This document shows positions 45,778 through 57,700 of a DNA stretch of 64,000 nt, piece by piece. This DNA is from Caenorhabditis remanei (taxonomy: Eukaryota; Nematoda; Chromadorea; Rhabditida; Rhabditidae), in contig NC_071328.1 in the NCBI RefSeq assembly GCF_010183535.1, positions 8,928,001-8,992,000 of the forward strand, written 5' to 3'. The notes under the pieces are model-generated. The model had not been told where the DNA came from. It saw only the letters and a list, made by a program, of their open reading frames with translations, and searched no databases. A program made the position numbers and the translations under genes. Numbering within the stretch: position 1 is the first letter of the stretch; each line of letters starts with the position of its first letter.

Positions 45778-46810
45778 TTAGTCCATAAGATCGAAATCGT
45801 CTCTTGTATTGTTGTAATCCATAACATGTCGCTTGATTTTCGATGCATTTGTCCACGTAATCATGTCTTCTGAAGCACGCGTCACCATGAATGCTGGATC
45901 AGTGACGAGTTTTGTTCCAATTCGAACATGACCTTGTTCAACAAGGTCTGATGCCGTTTTCACTGATTCAACCATTCCGATATTTCGCATTACAACTGGA
46001 AGACGACGACGAGCGAATGAAGCTCCAGTGACCTGAAAATTGTGTTTAATACGGCGTATATACCTTATCTAAGCTATGAAAGCTGTTCACAGGACAGGTG
46101 GTGAACTAGAATGAAAATTGCAATCGAAACAACTCTCACTCTTCCAACTCTTTCCAGAGTATCTCCAGTTGGCACGAGTCCAGCTGCGTAGAACTTTGTC
46201 AACACGTCATCCGTACACTTGTCTCTAAATGGATCCGAGTAAGGGAGATTTTTGATTAGCTCGGCTAGTTCACGACTCTGAAAACAAATGTTTATTATAC
46301 TGTTTAGAATTGGAGATCGAAGAACTCACCTTTGTAGCCAGTGTGTTGTATAGAGCATAGTGTTCGCGCTTTGTCACGTGAAATCTGAAAAATGATACAT
46401 AAAAAGTTTTAAAAAGTTCTTCTTTGAAATGTTGTTTTCTAATAAAACCTAAAGCCAATATTTATATTACATCAAATTACAAGTAATTTGTCATGTTTGA
46501 GATTCACACATTTCGTGGAAAAAACTCATAGGAAATCAGTATGAGCGTTTCGTTCAGTCCCATTTTATTTTCCCAGAAGTTTTTTCCTCGGAATGTGGGG
46601 GATATCTCTTTGTTTTAAAATGTATTTCTTAACATTCAGTCTTTGACAAGAGAAATTTCGGCATTGACACAACCCGAAATTCGCCAAAATTCTAAGTTCT
46701 CCGTACTTTTTTAGCATATCTCCCTGACGGCCTTGTTGATCCACTTGCCACGACATGAAGTCAGTCTTTTTGAGGAGCTTCTGCTCATGAGTTTTCAGTT
46801 TTCGAACCAT
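45778..46810 (-). CDS. U3 snoRNP protein IMP3 (S4 domain)
   Basis: Four minus-strand exons (46810-46707, 46384-46330, 46277-46140, 46032-45778) give 183 residues, against 184 in human IMP3. With MPP10 and IMP4 it acts in the U3 snoRNP for early 18S rRNA processing in the nucleolus. The start MVRKLKTHEQKLLKKTDF and end SKIKRHVMDYN...DDFDLMD are family hallmarks. The S4 RNA-binding fold covers about residues 105-165 (FARRRLPVVM, VEQGHVRIGTKLVTDPAF). The first donor is GTACGG, chosen because it links AA to A TTT CAC in frame. Confidence 0.94.
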
Positions 46811-47493
46811 TTCAAGAGTTCGTTTTTCTGAAAATCTATGTAAAACGGTGCAAAAGAGAGAACTAGAATGGCAATTGAGAAAAATAAGAGGGTTTTCTAA
46901 CCCAAAAATATTGAGAACACGCAGCTCGTGATTTTTTTTACAGAGGTCATGATTTATTAATTATGGTAGAAATAGAAGCTTTAATTGATAACCGACAAAA
47001 ACAGAAAGTTATGAAAAAAAGATCCAGAGAAAATGGCGTTTTTATGTACAAAAACACGATAGAAGGGAGGCTACGGTAAAAAAAATGGTGAAAAGAACCT
47101 TGACTTTCTACAATTTGTTTTTATAGAAATTACATTCGAAAAAAACGAAAAGAAACTCCGAGTAAAGTATAAGGCTGAAAAAGCTGAAATTCATGAAAAT
47201 ATTAAAGAGTAGTCGAGGAAACCAGTACCAAAGAAATTCTGAGTAAAATGGAAGCTTTTGGGTAGAAGTATCAGAACGGTGATCTTTACAGTCTGATGAT
47301 TAGAGAAAGTTTCATGAAATTTCCAGTCATTTTCAAGGTCAAGACCGGCTTTAGAGGCAAAGTTTTACAGTTTTTCACTAGAATGGATTGAAAGAGAAAG
47401 CTAGAAAACAGAGTAATTTTGGAGAGGGAGGATTAAGGGTTGAGAGAAGTTGGAAATTGACAAATGGAATAAAGAGTGTGAGATGAAAAAATC
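46811..47493. other. Intergenic region between two minus-strand genes
   Basis: About 680 bp with no supported exon. It should contain the IMP3 promoter and the 3' UTR of the HAPSTR1-like gene. Confidence 0.45.
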
Positions 47494-49273
47494 TCAGAGA
47501 CGACGCTGCCGCTTCATTTGCGACGTTGGAGACATTGAATGATTTGGAGATCTTTGGCGTTTCCGATGACGTTGCACCTGGAAAAGTGATATTTAAGCAT
47601 TTTTACATTTTTATTCATACTTTTGATATTTACTACTAGTTATAGTCGACTACTTCTTTCTCTTAATATGATCCACTCTTGTCATAGACCTTCCCATTTT
47701 TCAGAATATCTTTTCCGGTGAACAAGCGGTCAAAGACGTGATTATGATCTCATTTGTAAAAAAACAGTCGCGGTTTTGAATTCGGGAGAAACAACCTTTT
47801 TGTTTTTTTCGCCATCAATTCTTTCTTCTTGACTTTTGTATTTTCCATTACAAGTATTTCTTATTACTTAAATAGTTCGAATCAAGATGAAAAAATTGTC
47901 GACCTTCCGACTACGTGACATAATTCAAACAAAAGCTAGAGATGTATCATAAATTCGAACATTGGTCAATATTTGACAACATACAAGACTGAGAAGTCTG
48001 CGATTCCGGAGTAAAATGTTTTTGAGCTCTACGACCATTGAAAAAAATTTTACCACCTAAAATGTTTAAAAAAACAATTTTTGTTGCAAAGACTTTTTTC
48101 GACCTATTTAAGTTCCTTTAAGGAAAAAAAATTCGACCTAAAAAAGTATTTTTTCAAGAAGAGATGATCCCTTTTTCATTGTTGTTTTATTCCGCCAATT
48201 TCACCGTATTCGCAGTGGTCGATTACCACGTTCCCACCGCGATATGACCCAACGCGCACCCTTGTCATACACCTTCCCATTTTTCAGAATATCTGCCCCG
48301 GTGGCCGAGCGGTCAAAGGCGTGAGACTTATGATCTCATTGGTGAAAACCAGTCGCGGGTTCGAATCCCGCCCGGGGCATTTTGTTCCTTTTTCTCGTTT
48401 CAAAAATACAAATACGAGGAATATATAATTTTAAATCGAATAGTATTTAAAAAAAATTACCTGGTTGGCAAGAAACTCGTCTAACGCATCAGACTCTTGA
48501 CGCTCTCTGGGAGCATGAGGACGAACGCTCAACGAGTTCAACGACGGTGGTTGTTGGTTGAGAGCCTGGAAAAACGTATCGTCTTACTTAAATAACAGCC
48601 CCATCGAGTGAAAACTATCAAACTTCGAATTAAAAACATTTTAAAAATTCTAAGAGACTTCACCAGACATATGAATTCATTACGATCATGATACTGATCA
48701 CTTTATATTAATTAGACACTCACCTGCTGGAATAACTCAACAGCGGCCAGAGTATCAGCCGAAAATCCAGCTTTCGTATCAACTGTGAGTCTTTCTTCTC
48801 TCGGAACGGCCATATTTCTGTATAGAACCTCAAGTACTATGTTCATATCGATTTTCTGCGGGTCTCGAAATGCTTGAAATATTTCTTTTGCAATACTCGT
48901 ACAACCCGATGAGAATCCCTTGTCGAATCCACGACGGTAGCCGTCAGTTGCAGTCTGGAAATAAAATAGTTTATTTTTAAAATCAACCGAATCAGGCGAT
49001 ATGGAAATGGATTTATACAAATCTTTCAAAATTCGTGCATTTCTCAAGTCACATTATTTGTTATTCACAACTTACTTTGTATAACTGCGTCGTTCCTTCA
49101 GCGGCTCCTCGGAAGTTTCTCCAAGAAGAATCAGAATAGAGTCGAGCAACTGCTTGAGCACATCCCTCAAAATCATTCCACAACTTTTCGTTTTCCGTTA
49201 GATCTTCAGTGCAATCACATCGCCGATTTGCACCGCCCATTCTGGAGGAACACCCTTCTTGATGATTCGACAT
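47494..49273 (-). CDS. HAPSTR1 (C16orf72)-like stress-response protein
   Basis: Four minus-strand exons (49273-49076, 48954-48724, 48565-48461, 47577-47494) give 205 residues. The core EKLWNDFEGCAQAVARLY, then SWRNFRGAAEGTTQLYK and GYRRGFDKGFSSG, matches the HAPSTR1 layout of two repeated WxxFxxAAxAVxxLY units followed by a GxQxGY-type block. The C-terminus ends in basic KRQRRL, like the nuclear-localisation end of HAPSTR1. HAPSTR1 works with the ubiquitin ligase HUWE1 in stress signalling. The N-terminus adds a Cys-rich stretch (CCxxx pattern absent; single Cys at CRCDC). The third intron (47578-48460) carries a plus-strand class II tRNA and a decayed copy of it. The family call is by pattern. 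Confidence 0.82.
47712..47790 (+). pseudogene. Decayed copy of the class II tRNA-Ile(UAU)
   Basis: Alignment by eye to the intact copy at 48295 shows the same 5' flank (CTTCCCATTTTTCAGAATAT), AAGCGGTCAAAG, TTATGATCTCATT and CAGTCGCGG. The acceptor stem, D stem and T arm carry several changes and cannot fold. It lies 0.5 kb from the intact copy in the same intron, suggesting an old tandem duplication. Confidence 0.75.
48295..48379 (+). tRNA. Class II nev-tRNA with Ile anticodon UAU (copy 1)
   Basis: The 85-nt gene has acceptor stem GCCCCGG/CCGGGGC, discriminator A and box A TGGCCGAGCGGTC. The anticodon stem is TGAGA/TCTCA with loop CTTATGA, giving anticodon TAT. The variable arm is long (TTGGTGAAAACCAGT, stem TGGT/ACCA). 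The T arm carries box B GGTTCGAATCC, and TTTT follows at once. Ordinary tRNA-Ile is class I. A class II tRNA-Ile(UAU) is the known nematode-specific V-arm tRNA (nev-tRNA-Ile), reported to be charged with leucine. It lies antisense in intron 3 of the HAPSTR1-like gene. The 5' flank of about 115 nt is shared with copies 2 and 3. Confidence 0.94.
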
Positions 49274-51016
49274 CTTTCTGGGACTCTGAAATTTAACATC
49301 TTAGAGTAGTTAAATTTTTGCATCGTGAATAAAATGAACAGAAGGTATAAAGCGAAAGAAACGAACGAGAAGGGAGTGGACTGAAAAAAAAAGATGAACG
49401 AGAATATGGCGCTGCCCATAAAAATGAAAAGATATTGTCGTGGAAAGACCCGCAGAGATAGAAAAACCGATTTGTCCCTGTATTTGCGAATAATGAATTA
49501 ATGAGCAAAGATTGATTACGAGTTTATCGATTTTATGAAGAGGGACGCAACTGCTAAGACAACATCAGATGACGAAACAATTACAGGGGAGAAGGAGAGA
49601 TGGGAAGAAGATTTAGAGGGTGCCGCGTAAAACTTAATTTTCAGATGAAAACAAGAGATAAATTTCATTAATTTTTACTCGCAATCTGAGATGAAGATGT
49701 TTTTCTAGACCGTAAAATCACTGGTGGGAACAAAACCGGTGAAAAGTTTATTTCGAAACATTCTACCTGGTGATTGATGACAAAACCAAAACAACTCAGA
49801 AGGGAATAGAAAATATATTTAAAACAGCAATCAGACAACTCTCAAGCGGATAGATTTAGAAAACAGACAAAATGAATAAACGAAAGCAGTCTAAGGATAA
49901 TGCGAGGTAGGCATTGATTTCAAACAAAGGAGCTTCAGACAGTTGGTTTTGAAGGTAATTCCTACCAAATCTTGGAAAAATAGTATTTCTCATTAAACAG
50001 TTATTCTCTTGTATCAATTTTTCATTGAAAAAAGAATACAGCTACGAACTGAGCGAGATTGCATCTTTTTGTCTAGCTTTTTATCGATTTTATGGTAGCA
50101 TAGCGACGATTACCTGCCGGTGGCAAAACAGTTACTCTACTTCATCTTTTACTGTATGTTTCGTAAAAAATCGATAAGGAACTCACGAAAAAAAGTGTCT
50201 GAAACGGGCAGCCAAAAAGAAAAAGATCGCGAGAAAATGGGGGAGAGCGGTCCGTCGAAACAAAACATTCGATTATCCATAGGGCGCACATTCCCTTCGT
50301 TGCGTCAACCATTTACCGTCGACGTGACCGATTGTTTGAATGCTTTTTGATCACTTCTTTTGTTACTACATTTTTTGGATTGAGAAAAAATCAAGATTCT
50401 CAGCGAGAAAAGCAGATGTTTCAGTTTCGAAAATTAGCAAATTAGATTTTTTCGAATTCGTTTTAAAATATACTGTATTAAAGGTGCATATCAAATATTT
50501 AAATCCGGGATCTCGTTACGAATGATTTTTAATGGTTGCGATCTCAATTAAAAGTCGCAAAAAAAATAATCCTCTGGAATTGCTTTCAAAACTTTTGCAT
50601 ATTCGTCGTTTTTACCGATTTTAAATTAAAATTGTTTTTTTCTGTCGATTCATCCATCGTCGCGGTCTATTATCACGTGAACACCATCATTTAGTTTTTT
50701 GAATCAATTTGACGTAATACTTTCTCTATTCCCTCTAGAAGAATAAGTTATTTCAATTTAAGTTCAACGTAAGCCGTGGTTTGAAAACATAAATGTGGCG
50801 ATTCAGAACTTTTTAGTAAATTTGTTCGGAAAATTAAAACCAACAAAAAATGCATCACAAGCGTAAAAATATGAATTCATCTTGCTCACGGAATCTACCT
50901 GACCAATCCCGGTGATTACTCATTCAAAACACACACTTTCTTTCTTTTCTGCAGTTTTCTTTTTTCCTTTTGAAATAATTATTTTCAGCTTATGCAATCG
51001 TTTGTGTCGCCCAAAC
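49274..51016. other. Divergent region between the HAPSTR1-like gene and smg-1
   Basis: About 1.74 kb with no supported exon except the short 5' UTR of smg-1 (from 50989). An acceptor just upstream of the HAPSTR1-like start (about 49284) suggests trans-splicing there. Short frames such as 50120-50350 lack splice context and were not called. Confidence 0.5.
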
Positions 51017-51039
51017 ATGATAACATCGAAAAACAATGA
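50992..51039 (+). other. Upstream reading frame overlapping the smg-1 start
   Basis: The first ATG after the TTTTCAG acceptor (ending 50988) is at 50992, only 3 nt into the mature leader. It opens a 15-codon frame ending TGA at 51037-51039, out of frame with and overlapping the smg-1 start at 51017. If the leader is trans-spliced at 50988, ribosomes meet this ATG first. Confidence 0.6.
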
Positions 51040-54000
51040 TATTGGGAACCTGATTGAACAGGTGCGAGATAATAACACTTGATAGTCAAAAAATATTAGT
51101 TGAATTTTCAGTTTCGTCAACGTGACACTCATCAAAAGGAACGAAAAGCGATTCTTGTGAGAATCGAGGAAATTCTTCAAAATGTCAATAATTTGGAGGT
51201 GACACCCATCAGTTTCTAGATCTTTTGAAAATTTTAAAATTCAGGATGCTAATGTGAAATGGATGTATGTTTTGGATAGCGTATGCTGGCCGGTCCTCAC
51301 GAAATTCGATCGATTCGAGTTTAAAACATACGCTGGAAGAATTCTGAGACATATTGGAACACTTCTCTTTGATTCTACCGCTTATCCAGAGTACGTTCAT
51401 CCAATGATTTTTGTGTGAAAACTTTGCAGACTTTTCTGAATGTTTACTTCCAATGAGGTTATCAAGTAAACGAGGCACAATGTCCCTTACTTTCAGATTC
51501 CTCATTTGGCTCGGAACCCTCTATCAGAGTTTACCGAAAAAATCCGACGAAGTACGTGCAGACATAGTTTATTCCGTATACTATGTAGTGGGAGCTATCA
51601 GTCAAAAAGCTGAAAATCGACGGATCTCTGAATATGATGAAGAGCACGTCCGAAAATCATTGGAATGGGTGATTCAAGTTCTTCCAAATGCATCAATATC
51701 AGTACATAATCAATGTTTAAAAGGAATTGTTCTTGTTTCGAATACATTCCCAAAAGTTTCCAATAATTCATTCGAGGTGAGACTTCAACCATTGTTTTTC
51801 TATTATATAATTTCCTGGATTTCAGCCAATAATCAGTGCTATTCTTACAAATCTACCTGATTTCAACAGTCATGAGAAAAACTTCGAGCGTCTCATCGAC
51901 ACAGTAACTCTGTTTTCCGATCAATTCTCGAAAAATCTGGAATTCTCTGAGGAAATGGTGCGACTGATCCGACCGGATATAAAAAAGAATGGGTTACGAA
52001 ATCTGAAAGAGTTAAAGAAACGAATAAAATTGACGATGGCTGTTGTGAAAATGGCAAAAAGTCAACAGATGCTCGAGGACACTAATCAAATGGTAACGAA
52101 TTTATATAGGATTTTGGGGAACATCTATTTTTTTTTCAGATCTCTGAATTGTCTGTCGAATTCGAGGAAAATGGTGGAAAGTGGTCATCAGCCAGTCTCA
52201 TAACAGTCGTTTGTGACATATTTAATGAGCTTCTCATTATTGGAAAAGACGATGAAAAAATGCGAAAAGGAGTTGAAGAATCGTTGGGTCATGTGTTAAA
52301 AGATTTGAACTTGTCAAAACAGAATACAAAAGAAAAACAAGCTTTTTTCAATTCTTTAGCGAAGGTTCGTTTCAGCCCGTTGAATGTATTATGATCCCCG
52401 TGTCAGTTTATTCAGATTGTCAAGCAACTTCCTGCTGAATCTCCAATCAAAACGAAAATTCATCAAATTGTTTTCAATCAGGAGACTGGTCTTTTTACTA
52501 CAAAAAATAAGGACATTCGAATTTTTGGGTATGTTGATTAGTAAAGCAAGCACCGAGAATTTTCGAATGAAATTATACATTTTTCAGACATAACACCATT
52601 TACAAAGACCTCGTCAATTTGATTTCTGTTCTTCTCACTCCAACTTCTCTAAATCATCTTCAAGCAACTTATACCGACTTGAGAAAAGCAATGATGGCGA
52701 GTATGTCACGTCTGAAACGTAGCGAAGAAAAACCGCATAGTGATAGTGTCAGATGGCATGAATCAATTCTCTTGCTCTTTTTCTCTGCACTACAAGGAAT
52801 ATCGTGTGCGAAGAGTTCACTCATCGTGGTAAGTAATAAAAGTTTGGTCCCTGTTCCTGAAATTTAAAAATATCAATATTTCAGATGATGGGAATTCGTC
52901 CGTCTATTTTTGAATTCTTTTCAACTGAATTGCCACTGACGGAATATTGGCTTGCTTCAAACCATCCAGAAGTTTACCATCTTTTCGTTACCATTCTTGT
53001 CGGACACTTGAAAGCGTGGGGATCCAAATGAAATATTTTCAAGTCATTTTCTTTCTTCATTTTCAGCCATGATTTCTACATTGCTCAATCCGATTATCTT
53101 GTTCGTGGAGACAATTCGATCGGACAAAGTATAGGACAGACAAAGCGAGAGTATGCCAGAAAACAAGTCATTGCTCTGCAGAAAATTATTGCGAACTTCG
53201 GAGATAAATTACTTAAAAGAACAAGGTAAGCATAGTTAAAACACTCATATTATTACGTTCCTGAAACCTGAATCACTTCCATGGTTTTGTTATTTTCTAA
53301 AAATCAAAAAAAAAAGTTATTGCCCCGGGCGGGATTCGAACCCGCGACTGGTTTTCACCAATGAGATCATAAGTCTCACGCCTTTGACCGCTCGGCCACC
53401 GGGGCAGATATTCTGAAAAATGGGAAGGTGTATGACAAGGGTGCGCGTTGGGTCATATCGCGGTGGGAACGTGGTAATCGACCATGGTGAACACGGTGAA
53501 AATGTTATTGGGGAATAAAACAACGATGCACAAGGGAATTATAGTTTTTAAAACCTCAAGACTTATAGACATGCTCGAAACTCAAGACTTAGACAGCCTT
53601 AGCTGGTAGAAAACAGTCTTTGAAAAAATATCGAGATGATAGAAACAAAAACATTGTAATTTTTCCAGAGTGTTGATCTCCTCTTGGCTTCATGGCCTTG
53701 TTCTCGCTGCTTCCGATCAAAAAATCGGTTCTGAAAGTTTCAGTCAAAGAGAATGGGTTCGATTGAGAAGTACGGTTGTCCATCAATCAGTCCTGAGCTG
53801 GAATAACGAAAGGTAATTCAAATATGTAGCCCACTATGTTGGAAACACACAATAGTAAGTAAAGAACTGGAATTCTTGTATTCACATCTTTATGACATAC
53901 TGAAAAGTGAAATGGAGATGAGGGAAAACTGGTTTCATTTACTATTATTTTTAGTCAGCATTATGAGAATACTGTTTTCAAACCTTTTCCATCATTAAAA

Positions 54001-54694
54001 AAATTCCAGTACTAATCAAGCCTTGACTCTTCTTTCGGCAGCTACGAAATGGCCAGAGCTCACTCTTGACATCGACAGAGATATAACTGACAAAACGAAA
54101 AAAGCCAAGTGGAAAGAAGCAACAACGATTTGGGAGGCAGGAGATTGCAAGATTTATATCAGGTTAGATTCGATATCATTTTTGTACCTTTTGCAATTTA
54201 ACTTTACAACTCGAACAAACAATGATAATACTGAAACACTGTAATAGTTTACTGAAAGTTTGATTATCTCAAATCCACATTTTCCTTTGAAACAATTTGT
54301 TTCAGATGTGTCAATTCCAAAATACGCGCACATACATACTCAAAAAGTGTTTATGTATTTATGACCCTCCTAGAGAAAGAATTGAAGGAGAAAAAAGAAC
54401 TAGATGGATAATCGGTGTGTGGTTGTAGTCGCGGTCACATACACTCTTCTGAACTTGTTTCTTTTACTGTTCAGTGGCTGCTTTGAGTTTTCAGATCTAA
54501 ATAATGTTAAATTTATTTGAAAAAAAAAAGTAATATCCTATAATTCCATAAAAACGTACGGATTCCTGATGTTCATTTAGTTTACCCGCTTGACCGAGAC
54601 CTTTAAAGCTCACGGAATGCGTTCCTCTCTGACAAATTAATTCAATTCAAGGTTGTTTATTTGCTTACATGAGTTCTAAAACTAGCTCCTTTTA

Positions 54695-54725
<31 letters not shown>

Positions 54726-57700
54726 CCATTTTGTTTTCCTCATCTGTTTGCACCTGCGCCAACGACGAGACGAGAGTTTCCGCCTGAATTACGCTAGAAA
54801 TTAACAAAAACAACAGAAGCTTTAGTTCAGTATTCATAAATGAGCTTACCTTTTCTTACTTGTCATTTTCCAGACAAAGTATGGCACCAATCTACCAAAT
54901 GTGTCAGGAAAAACAACAGAAACTAATAACAGCGACGAGTTTTGGAGCAGAAGAATTCAATATTGTCACTAATTTCTTGCTGAAACAGATTGTTCCGAGT
55001 ACTTTTAAGTAAGTTTAAGCTGTAAGTCAAGCTCACAGAATGGTAATCAGTGAGACTGTAAATCTAAATCTTCAAGTCTCAACTCAAAATTTCAGAAAAG
55101 GATCGTATGTTTGGATGGATGAAGTGCTCGAAACAGTAATTCAAGGATGTCAGAGTATTTCACAAGAGAAAACTGAAAACTTATTGCCGGAAACATTCAT
55201 GGAAAAGTGGGATTGGATTATCAATCAAACTGCCAACTTCTGCATTGTCAACAAAATGAAAACACCGTTGGGTAAACCAATGCAGACATTCGCAGCTTTT
55301 GAGAGTAAGTTTTTGTTGCGTCTAAGTTCATTTTCAGACTTGCTAAATTCCGGGTCGGGTTTCAATTTTGGTCCATTTTGAATAATGTTATACTTTCAGA
55401 CGAACTGAAACGACTTGCAAAAGACGTTTTGAATCGTAAGAACAATGAAAAGAAGTCAAAAGACGAAACAATTCCTCCGTCATCTCCTCCATTGAAATAT
55501 TCTATTCAATGGCTCCGAGTAAATCTTCTTTTGAAACTGATTGAAGTTTTGGAAAAGTTAATGATTTCTGCTATCTACGGAGGATCTTCAGTATTCAATT
55601 TGACTGAAATCCCAGTCGTAAGTAATTTTATCCAATAGTAAAGGATTTAATTTTAATAATTACAGACATCTCGCCAATTCTTCTCAATGAACTCGGCAAG
55701 TTGTGAAGTTTGGCTCAATCGAGTTTATTATCCAGCATTGGTTGTTGCATATTTCAATGGATATTATGGATTGGTCAGTGGACTATTCAATTAAACGATG
55801 CTAAATAAATCTATTTTTAGGTTATTCGTTTTGGATCCAATGCACTAACGCATTATGCAAAACAAAAGAGCTCAGATGAGAAAGTTATTGTAAATGGGGT
55901 TTGTACGGCGTGTCTAATGTCTTTATCGATGGCAGTTCTTGGTGAGCCAATGGAAATTGTTGGACTGAGAAGGAGAGTTCGAGAAGAATTTGGAACAGAA
56001 ATGGGACAACAATTGATGGAAGCATTGGGAGAAATGGCACGGGCGAGGTATGTTAGAATTGTGTCTCTTCATTTTAGGACTAACGTATCACACTTTGGTA
56101 AGCCAATTTTTATATTTCAGATACGAAATCGCTTTGGCTGCTTTGGAAACAATCCTTGTGACTGATGCTAGTTTGAACGAGACGTTGAAAATTATTATCC
56201 AAATAGCGGTAAACAAATGTTCCAACGATTGCTTGAAACTTTGCTTTTTCAGATGACTGACATGTTAAATCGTATTCGACTTCCAGAAGCAGTAGATTAT
56301 TATAAGACTACACTTTTTGGCAGTGATCCAGATGCACCGATTACAGAAGATTTCCGATCGTTAGTTTTGATTTTTGGTTATAATTTAAACCAATATTTTT
56401 AGAATCGAAATGCTCACCAAGTTCGAAAAAATTAGCAATGCCGTGAACGAGAAAAGACAAGTTGTTGATTGGAGTGCTCGTGAACGTCTTCAAGTTGTTG
56501 AGTCGGCGTTTTCGCAAACAATGAGAAGGTAATTTTTCAGTAAAACACAAGTTGAAAACAAAAAAATTTATTTGGTTGGTTCATATTTCTAACTCTTGTC
56601 AAGCGGTTTCAGAACTGAGCTCCTCGATCTCCAAAAAGAGCTCTCCGCTATGGGAGCTCTCACATTGAGCGCTGACACTTCATGTAAACTATATTCCGAT
56701 ATCTCATCCACTTCCATCATCGTTGCTAATCTTGTCGATCGAATGACTGGAGTTTCACAGTGGAAAAATCAATTGACGGATGGAGAAATGTTTGATAAAA
56801 CAGAAGAAGGCAACGAAGGAGATAAATTAGCAATATGTCGAAAGCTGATGCATTGGGGACGACACATAAAACATTACCGTGAGTCTTAAATAGTGAGCTC
56901 GAACAAAATAATTCTCGCCGTTTTCTAGGAGGCCAATCAAGTGCTGCACATGGTGAGATAATACGTTTATCTCGTAAAACTGACAATTGTGAACTCGCAT
57001 TCTTCCACATAAACTCAGTGATTCGAGGAGACAAATTGAATGCGTGGCAACGTTTAGAAGTGGAAAGACAGCGACTGAAACTGGTAAAATTACAAAATCT
57101 TCCTGTTCGAATTCGAGAGATGAACGCAGTTTTCAAATCGTTGGCTGATGTTTTTATGACTAGCATGCAGCTGAAATCGAATTTCCAATTTCAAGATGTT
57201 TCTATTAAAGAGAGTAAGTGTTTTTATTTCTATTTTTAGATATACTTTCGATATGAAAACTTTCAGAAATGTTATCCGAAGGTTACTTGTCCGAAATTGC
57301 GAAACGAGAAGAGCATATGAGCAGAGCCAGCATTCAAATTGCTGACTTTTTCCAATCACTCCTCCCTGCAGTTGACAATGTTCTCACTCCGAATCTCTTT
57401 GAAACGATGATATGGGTTCGTTATTTTTGACAAGTTTACAAGGAATGCAAATCCTAACATTTTTAGTCTGAAATACACGCTCGCTCCAATAACATGGCGT
57501 GTGGATATCCTGGAATCGTTGGTGCTCTATTCCATTTGGCGGCTGAAATGTGTCCGACTCTGGCTAAGTCTCACCTGAAATTGGCAAAATGGGCATATGA
57601 GATGGCTAAAATAGAAAACTCACCTGATATAAATCTGTGTACAATCTACCAATTCGGTCAGACTCCACAAGAAAATGAGGAATTGTGGAAGTGTTTGGAG

